Both the position numbers and the translations under genes were made by a program. This document shows, piece by piece, positions 1 through 9,084 of a DNA stretch of 64,000 nt. The notes under the pieces were generated by a model, which saw only the letters and a list, made by a program, of their open reading frames with translations, was not told the origin of the DNA and did no database searches. Each line of letters begins with the position of its first letter. The first letter of the stretch is position 1. This stretch comes from Neorhizobium galegae (GTDB lineage: Bacteria; Pseudomonadota; Alphaproteobacteria; Rhizobiales; Rhizobiaceae), in the NCBI RefSeq assembly GCF_017877135.1, contig NZ_JAGIPH010000001.1:1-64000 (forward strand), in the 5' to 3' direction.

Positions 1-280
1 TCGCGGACTTCAGGTGAAAACTTGTTCGTTGTCTTGCTCATATCGGCTCCACTTTCTCAGAAGTTGGAGCCTCCGGCAAACCCGGCGCGGTTCAGCTTTG
101 TAGATCGCGCATTTGGCGTCGATTCCGTCCAGCAAGCGATGGATGCCCGCCCGATCAATACACCACAGCCACCGCGAGCGCCTTCTATTGGCGGTCGCCG
201 ACGACGTTCCGCAAAAAGACCGCGGAGACGCCCACTCCACACCGAACAACGAAAGCATCAAGCAAACGGAGAGCAAGGTA
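1..280. other. left-edge region with no confident gene
   Basis: This stretch lies upstream of the recombinase. Short open frames exist on both strands, but none has a clear ribosome binding site or a protein I recognise. It is probably internal to the integrated element whose right end is at the tRNA-Leu gene, and the rest of that element lies outside the window. It probably also carries the recombinase promoter, which I could not identify. Confidence 0.4.
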
Positions 281-1816
281 ATGTCGGACCTAATTATCGT
301 AGGCTACGGCCGGGTTTCAGGGAAGAAGCAGCTCAAGGAGGGGGACGGTCTCGGGTCGCAAGAAGCCCGAATAAAGGATTACGCGCGAAATCGCGGGTAT
401 CCCTCGCTGTCTGCCATGTTCGTGGATGACCGAACCGGGAGCACAGAACACCGCCCAGGTTTCGCGGACATGCTCAAGTTTTTGATTAAAAATCGTCGAG
501 CTAGATGTGTGGTGATCATTGACGATATCACACGCTTGGCCCGCAGCGTTATCGTCCACCACAAACTTCGGGCTGCTATTGCAGCAACCGGAGCAAGACT
601 TGAGTGTCCCTCCTTTGAGTTTGGTGAGAGTTCCGACGACATTCTCGTCGAGAATCTTCTTGCCAGCGTGTCTCAACACCAACGGCAGAAGAACGGCGAA
701 CAGGTACGGAATCGCATGAGAGGACGCTTGTTGAACGGCTACTGGTGCTTCTCCAAACCGCCCGGATACGAATACGCAAGAGTTGCAGGACAAAAAGTTC
801 TGGTCCCCCGAGAGCCGGTCGCGTCGATTGCGACTGAAGCGCTCGAAGGATTTGCCAGCGGTCGATTTCAGACTAAGGCCGAGGTGCAGCGCTTTCTGGA
901 AAACAGTCCGGGATATCCAAAGCAGCCCGATGGCACGGTGAAGGTTGATAGAGTGACCGAACTGCTAACTTCGCTGCTGTATGCAGGCTACATCGAGTAT
1001 CTGCCGTGGGACGTTTCGATCAGGCGAGGACACCACCAAGCCCTGATCACCTTTGAAACTTATCAACGAATCCAAGAACGTTTAAGGGGAGCTGCTAAAA
1101 CGCCGGGTCGCTCTGACTTGAGCGAGCATTTTCCGCTTCGTCAAGCCGTTCAATGCGCCCACTGCAATCGGCTTCTCGGAGGGGCTTATTCGGTTGGACG
1201 AAGCGCCGAGTATCCTTATTATTTTTGTCTCAACAAGAAATGCATCCGCTATAGGAAATCCTTTGGTCGTGACGAGATGCACAATCAATTTGAGGCGTTG
1301 CTCAAGAAGTTGACGCCCTCCGCCGAGATCATCGAAATCGCTACTGCAGTTTTTCGCAACACGTGGGAGAAGCGATCAGCCGGAGCAGCAGAGCGAACCG
1401 CGCTTCTTCGTCGCGAGCTGGCTACTACTGACAATTCAATCGGACGCCTGATTGATCTCATTACAGGTGCTGCCAATGCCGAGTTGATTGCGACCTATGA
1501 GGCGCGGCTCGTTGATCTTCAGAGGCAGAAGACTGCGCTTGCTGAAAAGATCGAAATTGGGGCGAAAACGATGCCGGATTTCGACGCGACCTTACGAACC
1601 GCCATCACGTTTCTTTCAAGCCCTTGGAAACTATGGGAAACTGGCAAGACCGAGGATCGAAGAGCTGTGCGGAAATTGGTATTCACTGAGAATCTTCAGT
1701 ATGCACCTGAAGTGGGCTTTCGAACCGCCGAAACCACCTTACCATTCAGGGTGTTAGAAGGTCTCCAGGTGGATAATGTTGAAATGGTGCGGACGGCGGG
1801 GATCGAACCCGCATGA
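281..1816 (+). CDS. large serine recombinase (site-specific integrase/resolvase family)
   Basis: A 511-residue large serine recombinase that would integrate or excise a mobile element through a serine-DNA intermediate. The resolvase domain fills residues 1 to about 150. It has the YGRVSGKKQ nucleophile motif (Ser13) and an IDDITRLARS segment matching the conserved DR-S-R-R/S region. A recombinase domain follows at about 170-280 (GYWCFSKPPGYEY). A zinc-ribbon then follows, with a CAHC pair and a second Cys pair around CLNKKC, and a charged coiled coil lies near 370-430. The ATG at 281 is chosen because GGAGAG precedes it by 7 bases and the catalytic motif starts immediately after. An upstream in-frame ATG at 113 adds 56 residues with no domain. 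The last ten codons and the stop lie inside the convergent tRNA-Leu gene. The gene looks less GC-rich than its neighbours, consistent with acquisition. The target site itself is inferred. Confidence 0.9.
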   Translation: MSDLIIVGYGRVSGKKQLKEGDGLGSQEARIKDYARNRGYPSLSAMFVDDRTGSTEHRPGFADMLKFLIKNRRARCVVIIDDITRLARSVIVHHKLRAAIAATGARLECPSFEFGESSDDILVENLLASVSQHQRQKNGEQVRNRMRGRLLNGYWCFSKPPGYEYARVAGQKVLVPREPVASIATEALEGFASGRFQTKAEVQRFLENSPGYPKQPDGTVKVDRVTELLTSLLYAGYIEYLPWDVSIRRGHHQALITFETYQRIQERLRGAAKTPGRSDLSEHFPLRQAVQCAHCNRLLGGAYSVGRSAEYPYYFCLNKKCIRYRKSFGRDEMHNQFEALLKKLTPSAEIIEIATAVFRNTWEKRSAGAAERTALLRRELATTDNSIGRLIDLITGAANAELIATYEARLVDLQRQKTALAEKIEIGAKTMPDFDATLRTAITFLSSPWKLWETGKTEDRRAVRKLVFTENLQYAPEVGFRTAETTLPFRVLEGLQVDNVEMVRTAGIEPA

Positions 1817-1869
1817 CCAAGGCCGAGGGATTTTAAGTCCCTTGCGTCTACCAGTTTCGCCACGTCCGC
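1785..1869 (-). tRNA. tRNA-Leu (anticodon UAA)
   Basis: The minus strand folds as a class II tRNA of 85 nt. The 7-bp acceptor stem GCGGACG/CGTCCGC is followed by discriminator A and an encoded CCA at 1785-1787. The anticodon stem GGGA/TCCC encloses the loop CTTAAAA, giving anticodon TAA. There is a long variable arm, and the T arm is GCGGG-TTCGATC-CCCGC. It decodes UUA leucine codons. Its 3' end is overlapped by the antisense 3' end of the serine recombinase gene, which makes the tRNA 3' segment the likely attachment site. Confidence 0.97.
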
Positions 1870-1903
1870 ATGCGAAGCCTTCTTCGAGGGCTTGCGACAA
1901 AAA

Positions 1904-1942
1904 TGCAAGGGCATGTTTGGGCGGATTCGGTCTGCCCTTGCA
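1904..1942. other. perfect 10-bp inverted repeat upstream of tRNA-Leu
   Basis: TGCAAGGGCA at 1904-1913 is the exact reverse complement of TGCCCTTGCA at 1933-1942, with a 19-base spacer. It sits about 35 bases upstream of the tRNA 5' end, where the tRNA promoter should be. It could be a protein-binding site or a terminator for transcription arriving from the right. No T-run follows on either strand, so its function is unknown. Confidence 0.3.
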
Positions 1943-2108
1943 AGAAGAAGACGACATATCATGTCACAATTGTTCCGGCTGCCTACGCCTGCAATGATCG
2001 GGCCTGCCGGCGCCCTTGACCCGCCATCGCCGGGATAAGCTCGGACGGCCACGGAACTTGCGCTTGCAGCCGGCAGTTGGACGCGCATCAGCAACAGGAA
2101 TGCACCTG

Positions 2109-2384
2109 ATGAAAATTTCCACCCTTGTCGTTTTTGGCGCCCTTGCCCTTTCGGCCTGCAGCACGGTCACCGATGGGCCGGGCTACGATCCCATCCCCGG
2201 CAGCATCACCTATACCGGGCAGCCGCGCACAAAGCTCACCAAGTCACCGATCGGCAGCACCTTCGCGCATGAATTTCCCGCCAATGGCGGGCAGTATGTC
2301 GAGACCTACCAGATCCAGCCGGATCGCAGCCTGAAGATCGTTCGGCGCATTTTCCAGCCCGATATCCTGAATTTCAACGATTAG
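2109..2384 (+). CDS. small predicted lipoprotein of unknown function
   Basis: A 91-residue protein with a lipoprotein signal peptide. The start is MKIS, followed by a hydrophobic stretch and the lipobox LSAC, so Cys15 is the expected lipidated residue. The mature part, about 75 residues, is rich in Pro, Gly and Thr and has no domain I recognise. The ATG at 2109 is chosen because AGGA lies 9 bases upstream. The in-frame ATG at 2100 abuts that site. The gene stands alone between tRNA-Leu and a response regulator. Envelope location is inferred from the lipobox, and no biochemical role is proposed. Confidence 0.75.
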   Translation: MKISTLVVFGALALSACSTVTDGPGYDPIPGSITYTGQPRTKLTKSPIGSTFAHEFPANGGQYVETYQIQPDRSLKIVRRIFQPDILNFND

Positions 2385-2512
2385 TCGGCGACGGGCGGCC
2401 GAGCCCGCGGCGAACGGGACCGGAGCCGCAAAGCCACGGACGCCGGATGGCACGTGCCCCTTGCATCCGGCGCCTGCGGCCCTATGTCGTCACCGCATCG
2501 AAAGGAATTCTC

Positions 2513-2929
2513 GTGAAATATCGCTTTCTCATCGTCGAAGACGGCCTGCTGATTGCCATGGATCTGGAAGAAGCCATCGAGCGCAGCGGACATGAGGTGG
2601 TGGGCATTGCACCGGACATGAAGGTGGCGCTGAACTATGCCAAGGATGCCGATATCGCCTTTGTCGATGTGCGCCTGGCCGATGGCGAGACGGGTCCGCA
2701 ACTGGCGCGCATTCTTGTCGAGCGCGGCATTCTTGTGGTCTTCGTCACCGGCAATCCGATGCTGGTGGAAGGTCGCGACGCCGGCGCGCTCGGCGTCATC
2801 GCCAAGCCGCTGACGCATCAGGCAGCGCTCGACGTCATCCAGTTTGCCGTCGACTGGAAAAACGGCGTCACCCGCAATCCGCCGGGACGCCTTCGCCTGT
2901 TCAAGCCGCTTGCCACTCCCGGAAACTGA
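2513..2929 (+). CDS. single-domain response regulator (receiver only)
   Basis: A 138-residue CheY-like receiver with no output domain. The acidic pair is Glu9-Asp10, the phosphoacceptor is Asp52 (FVDVRLADG), the switch threonine is Thr79 (VVFVTGN) and the conserved lysine is Lys98 (AKP). The start is GTG at 2513 with AAAGGA 6 to 7 bases upstream, and the encoded MKYRFLIVEDG begins directly with the first beta strand. An upstream ATG at 2447 would add 22 residues with no receiver sequence. No histidine kinase lies nearby, so this is an orphan regulator. Receiver-only proteins commonly act by protein-protein contact or in phosphorelays. Which one applies here cannot be told. Confidence 0.88.
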   Translation: MKYRFLIVEDGLLIAMDLEEAIERSGHEVVGIAPDMKVALNYAKDADIAFVDVRLADGETGPQLARILVERGILVVFVTGNPMLVEGRDAGALGVIAKPLTHQAALDVIQFAVDWKNGVTRNPPGRLRLFKPLATPGN

Positions 2930-2967
2930 CTTTCGAAAAGGGCGTCAGGCCATTGAAAGTATGCGAA

Positions 2968-2993
2968 AAAGGCGCGGAAATGACCGCGCCTTT
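2968..2993. terminator. bidirectional intrinsic terminator
   Basis: The stem AAAGGCGCGG/CCGCGCCTTT encloses a 6-base loop, with an A-run on the left and a short T-run on the right. It sits between the 3' ends of the convergent response regulator and wrbA genes and could serve both. Confidence 0.75.
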
Positions 2994-3022
2994 CCTGTGC
3001 GTGTGCTAAAAAAACGATCCGC

Positions 3023-3622
3023 TCAGCCGGCGAGCTTGTTGGCGATCTTGGCCACGTGGGCACCCTGGAAGCGGGCACCTTCCAGCTCGATTGCCGAAGG
3101 CTGGCGCGAACCGTCGCCATTGGTGATGGTGGAGGCGCCGTAAGGCGAACCGCCCTTGACTTCTTCCGTGCCCATCTGGCCCTGGAACGAATAGGGAAGA
3201 CCGGCCACGACCATGCCGTGGTGCAGGAAGGTCGGAATGAAGGACAGGATGGTCGATTCCTGGCCGCCGTGCTGGGTGGCGGTCGAGGTGAAGACGGATC
3301 CGACCTTGCCGATCAGCTTGCCGGTAAACCACTGGCCACCGGTCTGGTCCCAGAAATTGCGCATCTGCGAGGCAACCGTACCGAAGCGCGTGCCGGCACC
3401 GACGATGATCGCGTCATAGGCTTCCAGATCAGCGGGCGTGGCAATCGCGGCCGGCTGGTCGAGCTTGTAGTGCGCGGCCTTGGCTACCTCTTCCGGCACC
3501 AGTTCCGGCACGCGCAGCACGGTCACGTCCGCGCCTTCGGACTTGGCGCCTTCGGCCACAGCGTAAGCCATGGTTTCGATATGCCCATAGGTGGAATGAT
3601 AAAGTACGAGTACCTTTGCCAT
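3023..3622 (-). CDS. wrbA: NAD(P)H:quinone oxidoreductase, WrbA type IV
   Basis: A 199-residue flavodoxin-fold protein, the usual WrbA length. WrbA binds FMN and reduces quinones by two electrons, limiting semiquinone formation under oxidative stress. Visible signatures are the N-terminal phosphate-binding strand-loop [16 protein letters not shown], the middle segment [19 protein letters not shown] that shapes the flavin and quinone site, and [14 protein letters not shown]. The start ATG at 3622 is preceded by a GGGAG element. The gene is monocistronic. It is divergent from the CinA-like gene across a 276-bp gap and converges on the response regulator across a terminator. Confidence 0.95.
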   Translation of the reverse strand: MAKVLVLYHSTYGHIETMAYAVAEGAKSEGADVTVLRVPELVPEEVAKAAHYKLDQPAAIATPADLEAYDAIIVGAGTRFGTVASQMRNFWDQTGGQWFTGKLIGKVGSVFTSTATQHGGQESTILSFIPTFLHHGMVVAGLPYSFQGQMGTEEVKGGSPYGASTITNGDGSRQPSAIELEGARFQGAHVAKIANKLAG

Positions 3623-3898
3623 GTCGTTTTCTCCCTTCGTTGACAACGCCGGACTGGCGTTCGTGTTGGTGAGGAGATTACCCGCAATGGGGCTGGAATC
3701 TACCCCTAATCGAAGCACGCACTGTTCACCTATTGAAAACGACCACAACAGTTCGGTCACATTTCCGCAACAAATCGGCCGGATGTCCTTGGCTGCCACG
3801 TGGGCTCGCGCGCTGAATATGTCTTCATCTGCCGGCGCGTTTGGCCTAGGAAGAACAGACATGCCTTGCTTGATCATTCCCGCACCATGAGGACTGCC

Positions 3899-4669
3899 AT
3901 GACGTCTCGGATCGTAACCGCTGCCATGCTCGCCATCGGCGATGAACTTCTGTCGGGCCGGACGAAGGACAAGAACATCGGCCATCTGGCCGACCTTTTC
4001 CTGCTGTCGGGGATAGACCTGAAGGAAGTCCGCATTGTCGCGGATGAGGAAGAGGCAATCGTCGAGGCGCTGAATGCGCTGAGCCGCCGCTACACCTACG
4101 TCTTCACCTCCGGCGGCATCGGCCCGACGCATGATGACATCACCGCCGATGCGGTCTCGAAGGCGTTCGGCCTGCCCTGCGAGCATGATGCGGCAGCCAT
4201 GCAATTGCTGGCAGCCATGTACGAGCGGCGCGGCATGGAGTTTACCGACGCCCGAAAGCGGATGGCCCGCATGCCAAGGGGTGCCCGCCACATCGCCAAC
4301 CCGGTTTCCACGGCACCGGGCTTCATTGTCGAGAATGTCTATGTGATGGCCGGCGTGCCGCAGGTCTTCCAGGCCATGGTCGACAATATCCTGCCGGAGC
4401 TCGAAACGGGGGCAAAGATGCTCACCCGCTCGCTTGCCTGTCCCTATGGCGAAGGCGATATCGGCACGCTGCTGGGCGCCATCCAGAAGGCCCATCCGGA
4501 TACCAGCATCGGCTCCTACCCGAAATATGACGGCCAGCGCTTCTCCACCGAACTGGTGGTGCGCGCTCGCGACGCGGCAGCGCTTGACGCAGCGTCAGAG
4601 GCGATCAGCGCCATGATCCGCGATCTCGATACCGCGCGCGCCGCTGGCAATCCCGGCCCTGAAGCCTGA
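3899..4669 (+). CDS. CinA-like MoCF-domain protein (molybdopterin-binding fold)
   Basis: A 256-residue protein of the competence/damage-inducible CinA N-terminal family, which shares the MoaB/MogA/MoeA fold. The signatures are [19 protein letters not shown] at the N-terminus and [14 protein letters not shown] at about residues 70-83. No C-terminal CinA deamidase domain is present, so this is the short stand-alone form found in alphaproteobacteria. The ATG at 3899 has GAGG 6 bases upstream and is preferred over the ATG at 3887, which would add MRTA. The family is loosely linked to nucleotide or cofactor repair, and the substrate here is not established. Its promoter must lie in the 276-bp divergent gap with wrbA. 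Confidence 0.85.
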   Translation: MTSRIVTAAMLAIGDELLSGRTKDKNIGHLADLFLLSGIDLKEVRIVADEEEAIVEALNALSRRYTYVFTSGGIGPTHDDITADAVSKAFGLPCEHDAAAMQLLAAMYERRGMEFTDARKRMARMPRGARHIANPVSTAPGFIVENVYVMAGVPQVFQAMVDNILPELETGAKMLTRSLACPYGEGDIGTLLGAIQKAHPDTSIGSYPKYDGQRFSTELVVRARDAAALDAASEAISAMIRDLDTARAAGNPGPEA

Positions 4670-4820
4670 AGCGGAAAGGCGAGTTCGATCCCCCACATCC
4701 TCAGGTGACTCAGCGTGAGGCTGATGGAACACGCCAGCGCTTGACCCAGCGCAAGGCGCGTCCCATCTCCAAGGGCATGGTGGAAAAACAATCCGCCATG
4801 AGCGCAAAGGAGATATCGCC

Positions 4821-5663
4821 ATGGGTTACAAGACCATCCTCGCCGTCCTCGACAGCCCGAAGAACACCGGGCCCATTTCCGAGTTCGCGATCGACCTGGC
4901 GCGCCAGTTTTCCGCGCATGTCGTGGGTCTTCGAGCCGAAATCCTGCCGACGGTGCCGGTGATTGCGCCGATGGAAATTCCTGACCCGACAGCCATGGAA
5001 ATGCTGCAGCAGGCGGCGGAAGTGGAGACGGGCAAGATTGCCGCGGCGTTTCGCGAAAAGGCGGAGCACGAGGGCATATCCTTCGAATGGCGCTCCTTTG
5101 TCTCCTCGGCCGGCTACAGTTCCGAAAGCGTTCTGGAATGCGCGCGCGCCAGCGATCTGATCCTTGCGGCGCAGACCGACCCGGCCTTGAGCAATGACAA
5201 CAGCGCGGATCTCGAAACGCTGCTGTTTGAAAGCGGCCGCCCGGTGCTGCTGGTGCCCTATATCCTTTCGGCTCCCAAGCCCGTTCGCCGCGTGCTCATC
5301 GGCTGGAATGGCTCGAAAGAGGCGGCCCGCGCCGCCTTTGACGCGCTGCCCTTCCTCACCCGGGCCGAAAGCGTCGAAATTCTCTCCATCGATCCGCCCG
5401 GCATGCCCCGCCAGGCGCCGGACCTTGCCGGTGCCGATCTGGCCGCAGCGCTTGCCCGCCACGGCGTCAACGTCACGCTGACCACGCTGGAAAAGGGCGA
5501 GCTTTCGGTGGAAGCCGTCATCGAGAACCGGCTCTCCGATAACAGCATCGATCTTCTGGTGATGGGGGGCTATGGTCATTCGCGCTGGTGGGAAATGCTG
5601 TTTGGCGGCGTCACCCGCAATGTCTTGAACAGCATGACGGCGCTGACGCTTCTGTCGCGTTGA
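4821..5663 (+). CDS. tandem universal stress protein (two UspA domains)
   Basis: A 280-residue protein with two Usp folds, at about residues 1-145 and 150-280. The second carries the ATP-binding signature G-2x-G-9x-G (GGYGHSRWWEMLFGG) followed by V-T/S-R-N-V. The first domain lacks a clear copy and may be structural. Usp proteins bind ATP or AMP and raise survival during starvation, respiratory stress or DNA damage. AAGGAG precedes the ATG at a normal distance. The gene stands alone between the CinA-like gene and gpt on the same strand, with 140- to 150-bp gaps, so separate promoters are likely. Confidence 0.92.
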   Translation: MGYKTILAVLDSPKNTGPISEFAIDLARQFSAHVVGLRAEILPTVPVIAPMEIPDPTAMEMLQQAAEVETGKIAAAFREKAEHEGISFEWRSFVSSAGYSSESVLECARASDLILAAQTDPALSNDNSADLETLLFESGRPVLLVPYILSAPKPVRRVLIGWNGSKEAARAAFDALPFLTRAESVEILSIDPPGMPRQAPDLAGADLAAALARHGVNVTLTTLEKGELSVEAVIENRLSDNSIDLLVMGGYGHSRWWEMLFGGVTRNVLNSMTALTLLSR

Positions 5664-5804
5664 TCCGGCTTGCGCGCAGACGCGATTTACAGCTAATAGC
5701 AACGGCCAACGGGACGAGGACGACACGCCTTGGTCCCGCGGGCTGCTCCGGCGTCACGGCCAGCCCTGGACCTTTCTTCAAGCGCCGTTGCGGAGCCACC
5801 CCGA

Positions 5805-6302
5805 ATGTCCCTACCCGATAAAGCCTTTCCCGTCTCCTGGGATCAGTTCCACCGCGATGCCCGTGCCCTTGCCTGGCGACTGGCAGGCCTTGGCCAGGAG
5901 TTTCGCGCCATTGTCTGCATCACCCGTGGCGGCCTCGTGCCGGCGGCCATCATCTCGCGCGAACTGAACATCCGCCTCATCGAAACCGTCTGCATCGCCT
6001 CCTACCACGACTATGTGAACCAGGGCGAAATGAACGTGCTGAAGGGTATTGCCGCCGACCTGACGACCGATGGCGGCCGCGACGTTCTGGTGGTGGATGA
6101 CCTCACCGACACCGGCAAGACAGCATCGGAAGTGCGCGCCATGATGCCGCAAGCCCATTTCGCCTGCGTCTACGCCAAGCCGAAGGGCGTTCCGACAGTC
6201 GATACCTTCGTGACCGAGGTCTCGCAGGACACCTGGATCTACTTTCCCTGGGACATGGGCTTCACCTATCAGGAGCCGATCGCCAAGGGCACCAAGGGCT
6301 GA
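5805..6302 (+). CDS. gpt: xanthine phosphoribosyltransferase
   Basis: A 165-residue type I phosphoribosyltransferase that converts xanthine (and guanine) plus PRPP to the nucleoside monophosphate in purine salvage. The PRPP-binding motif is [13 protein letters not shown] at residues 94-106. [12 protein letters not shown] near residue 38 forms the PPi loop, and the C-terminal WIYFPWD matches the purine-contacting hood of bacterial Gpt proteins. The length equals the bacterial family length. ATG 5805 is selected because the family N-terminus begins there. No strong Shine-Dalgarno element is visible (GGAG lies about 14 bases upstream). It is monocistronic. Confidence 0.93.
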   Translation: MSLPDKAFPVSWDQFHRDARALAWRLAGLGQEFRAIVCITRGGLVPAAIISRELNIRLIETVCIASYHDYVNQGEMNVLKGIAADLTTDGGRDVLVVDDLTDTGKTASEVRAMMPQAHFACVYAKPKGVPTVDTFVTEVSQDTWIYFPWDMGFTYQEPIAKGTKG

Positions 6303-6321
6303 GCCCCCATCCAGCAGACAG

Positions 6322-6349
6322 GAGCGATTCGCACGGCTGCGGATCGCTC
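6322..6349 (+). terminator. possible terminator hairpin after gpt
   Basis: GAGCGATTCGCA pairs with TGCGGATCGCTC (one G-U pair) around a 4-base loop, 20 bases past the gpt stop. The following sequence is pyrimidine-rich (CTCTCTTTCT) rather than a pure T-run, so termination is plausible but not certain. The rest of the gap to 6582 shows no gene. Confidence 0.4.
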
Positions 6350-6582
6350 GGCCGCCTCTCTTTCTGAGGTGATACTAACTTTCATTTTTCTTCATAGGCT
6401 TAGCCGCTTCCTTTTGGGCGGACGTACGCCAAGGTTTAAGCCTTCCTTCACGTTCCTGCCCCATATTTTGGGCGTGTTCTCGTATCTGCGCGATACAACG
6501 CTGGTCATGATCGATCGAGCTTTTGAGCACACGGTGCGTTGCCAATGTTCCGGTTTTGCCGGCCACGACGCAGAGACGCCAG

Positions 6583-8367
6583 ATGCAGCGATCGCCGAAA
6601 TCTCTGACCCTGACGGCCAAACTGGCCGCCATCATTGTCGCCATCAACCTCGCAGGCATGCTGGGCCTCTCCTTCTACACCTGGCGCAGCGAAAGCGCGT
6701 CGATGCTGGAAGATGCCACGGAGAGTTGGAGCAAGGACAGCGCCCAGTTCGCAAGCCTTGCCGCTGGTGGCGTGAAATGGGGCAAGGCCGAGGCCGTGGC
6801 AGAAACCTATGCGCTCTACCGCGACGATGCCAATCTCAATCTGGTCCAGTTCGCGGCCTACGGCGCGGATCTGAAACCGGTCAACAGCTGGAGCCGATCC
6901 GGTCCGCAGAACCTGCCGACAGACGCTGACCTTGCCAAGGCAGCAGGTACCCGGCCGGAAAAGCCGCGCGTGGACATGAGCGCAGTCGGCAACGGCTATG
7001 TCACCGTGGTTGCGCCGCTTCCGCTCGACAAGGGCGGCAAGGTGAGTGGCTATGTCGTGACCACCTGGTCGGCTGAGAGCATTCTGGCAGAAGCGGCGCA
7101 TAAGACATTGCTGGCGCTCTCCCTGCAGTTTGCCATCATTGCCATCGCCATTGCCGTCTTCATCCTCACCATGGGCCGCATCATCGGCCAGCCGCTGAAG
7201 GCCTTGAGCGGCCGCATCACCGGGCTTCAGGCCGGTGATCTCGAGACGCCCGTCCCCTACCGCGACCGGGGCGACGAAATCGGCTTTCTCGCCCGCGCTC
7301 TGGAAGGATTTCGCAACGATGCCGTGGCCACGCTCGAGCAGCGCCGGCTTGCCGAGGAACAGCAGCGAACGCTGAATGAAGAGCGCCTGCGCAATGCGGC
7401 GCAGACCCAGGCAACGGCTGCCACGCAGAACCACGTGATGCAGACGCTGGGCCTGGCGCTGGAGCGGGTGGCAAAGGGCAATCTCGACACGCGCCTCGAC
7501 AATCTGGGACCGGAATTCGACAAGTTGCGGCTTGATTTCAACGCCATGGTGGCCTCGATCACCCGTGCCGTCGGCGACATCAAGACGGCCTCCTTTGCAG
7601 TGGAAACCGGCGCCAGTGGACTGGCAGGCCAGGCCGAACAGCTGGCGCAACGCACCGAGCGGCAGGCCGCCGCGCTTGAAGAAACCGCGGCCGCCCTTGG
7701 CCAGGTCACCAGCACCGTGCGCACGTCCTCGCACAATGCCGAAACCACCGGCGCGATGATTGCCGAAGCGAAGGCCGAGGCGCAGCATTCGGCCCACGTG
7801 GTGCGCAATGCGATCGGCGCCATGGACCGCATTCAACAGTCCTCCTCGCAGATCGGCCAGATCATTTCGGTGATCGACGAGATCGCCTTCCAGACCAACC
7901 TTCTGGCTCTCAATGCCGGGGTGGAAGCGGCGCGTGCCGGTGAAGCCGGCAAGGGCTTTGCCGTCGTTGCCCAGGAGGTGCGCGAACTCGCCCAGCGCTC
8001 GGCCAATGCCGCCAAGCAGATCAAGACGCTGATCGACGTTTCCAATTCTGAGGTCTCCGGCGGTGTCGAGCTCGTCAACCAGACGGGCGATGCACTCCTC
8101 AAGATCGAATCGCATATCGCCCGCATCAACGACGGCATTCTGGTCCTGGTCGATGCGTATCGCCAGCAGGCATCGGGCCTCCAGGAAATCAACGGCGCCC
8201 TCAACAACATGGACCAGACGACGCAGCAGAACGCAGCCATGGTGGAAGAAACCAGTGCTGCCTGCCACGAACTTCTGTCGCAGAGCCAGCTGATGCAGGA
8301 CGCGGCAAACCGCTTCCAGCTGAGCCCCGGCGCCCCGTCCGCACACGCCGTGCGCCACGTTGCCTGA
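6583..8367 (+). CDS. methyl-accepting chemotaxis protein (HAMP, short periplasmic domain)
   Basis: A 594-residue transmembrane chemoreceptor. TM1 lies at about residues 11-33. A compact periplasmic segment of roughly 140 residues follows, then TM2 at about 176-202 and a HAMP domain near 203-256. The cytoplasmic signalling domain ends the protein, with the invariant hairpin tip [15 protein letters not shown] at about 431-445, where CheA and CheW dock. No NWETF-type CheR/CheB docking pentapeptide is seen at the C-terminus (SAHAVRHVA). The ATG at 6583 is used because TM1 begins soon after. The in-frame ATG at 6523 would add 20 residues and is not supported by a ribosome binding site. The next gene, 84 bp downstream, encodes a secreted sensor-like domain that may be its partner. 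The ligand is unknown. Confidence 0.95.
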   Translation: MQRSPKSLTLTAKLAAIIVAINLAGMLGLSFYTWRSESASMLEDATESWSKDSAQFASLAAGGVKWGKAEAVAETYALYRDDANLNLVQFAAYGADLKPVNSWSRSGPQNLPTDADLAKAAGTRPEKPRVDMSAVGNGYVTVVAPLPLDKGGKVSGYVVTTWSAESILAEAAHKTLLALSLQFAIIAIAIAVFILTMGRIIGQPLKALSGRITGLQAGDLETPVPYRDRGDEIGFLARALEGFRNDAVATLEQRRLAEEQQRTLNEERLRNAAQTQATAATQNHVMQTLGLALERVAKGNLDTRLDNLGPEFDKLRLDFNAMVASITRAVGDIKTASFAVETGASGLAGQAEQLAQRTERQAAALEETAAALGQVTSTVRTSSHNAETTGAMIAEAKAEAQHSAHVVRNAIGAMDRIQQSSSQIGQIISVIDEIAFQTNLLALNAGVEAARAGEAGKGFAVVAQEVRELAQRSANAAKQIKTLIDVSNSEVSGGVELVNQTGDALLKIESHIARINDGILVLVDAYRQQASGLQEINGALNNMDQTTQQNAAMVEETSAACHELLSQSQLMQDAANRFQLSPGAPSAHAVRHVA

Positions 8368-8451
8368 AACCATTCTTCCGCTTCGCAAGCAGCCCGGCAC
8401 GCGACACGCGGGCTGCCCTTCAAAACCTCAACCGCAATAGAGGACCACCTG

Positions 8452-9030
8452 ATGAGACGCACAGTCACAAGCCTTGCAGCCCTTGCCCTCCTTGCCTTCG
8501 GCGCTCAGCCGCTCCTGGCTGAAGATGCCCATGTCGCCCCGGTGACCGCCTTCTTGAAGACGGGGGTCAGCCCCTGGGTCAACGATCCCATCATCATCTC
8601 CGCGATCAAGGCACAGAACGCCCAGCATGCCGGCCTGACGGAAGCCGATATCATCAAGCTCGACAAGAAGTGGCGCGCCGAGGTGGAGGCTTCCGACAAG
8701 CCGCTGATCTCTGCGACACTCGGCAATGCCGTCTCCACCTTCCTGAAGAGCAAGCAGGCCGCCTCCAAGGGCGCAATCTCCGAAGTCTTCGTCATGGACA
8801 ACAAGGGCCTGAATGTCGGCCAGAGCGATATCACCTCCGACTACTGGCAGGGTGACGAGGCAAAATTCCAGAAAAGCTTCGGCGTCGGCAAGGGCGCCAT
8901 CTTCGTTGATGGCATCGAAAAGGACGAATCGACCCAGGCGCTGCAGTCGCAGGCCTCCATGACCATCATGGACGAAACCGGCACTCCGATCGGCGCCATC
9001 ACGGTCGGCGTCAACATGGACGCCCTCTGA
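8452..9030 (+). CDS. secreted stand-alone Cache/PDC-like sensor domain protein
   Basis: A 192-residue protein with a Sec signal peptide (MRRTVTSLAAL followed by a hydrophobic core, cleavage likely near QPLLA-ED at residue 23). No transmembrane segment follows. The mature sequence resembles the PDC/Cache fold of extracellular sensors, especially VFVMDNKGLNVGQSDIT and the closing strand GTPIGAITVGVNMD. Cache domains are normally part of a receptor, so a free periplasmic copy would be a diffusible ligand-binding subunit. It follows the chemoreceptor gene on the same strand after 84 bp and ends at a strong terminator, suggesting one transcription unit. The fold assignment rests on motif resemblance. 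The pairing with the receptor is inference. Confidence 0.78.
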   Translation: MRRTVTSLAALALLAFGAQPLLAEDAHVAPVTAFLKTGVSPWVNDPIIISAIKAQNAQHAGLTEADIIKLDKKWRAEVEASDKPLISATLGNAVSTFLKSKQAASKGAISEVFVMDNKGLNVGQSDITSDYWQGDEAKFQKSFGVGKGAIFVDGIEKDESTQALQSQASMTIMDETGTPIGAITVGVNMDAL

Positions 9031-9057
9031 TACGCAAGCCGGCAGGATCTCAATCGC

Positions 9058-9084
9058 GGCCGCCCTCCGGGGCGGCCTTTCTAT
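9058..9084 (+). terminator. intrinsic terminator
   Basis: GGCCGCC/GGCGGCC with a 6-base loop, followed by TTTCTATT, lies 27 bases past the stop of the Cache-like gene. It closes the chemoreceptor/Cache unit. Confidence 0.85.

Noticed and set aside
10..429. Short open frames on both strands at the left edge
   Set aside because: The translations are Arg/Pro-rich and unlike any family I know. They lack ribosome binding sites and overlap the recombinase start, so they are not called as genes.
3023..4495. A 490-codon extension of wrbA through the CinA-like gene
   Set aside because: The first 291 codons are antisense to the CinA-like gene and the intergenic region. WrbA begins at the ATG at 3622, with a ribosome binding site and the family N-terminus.
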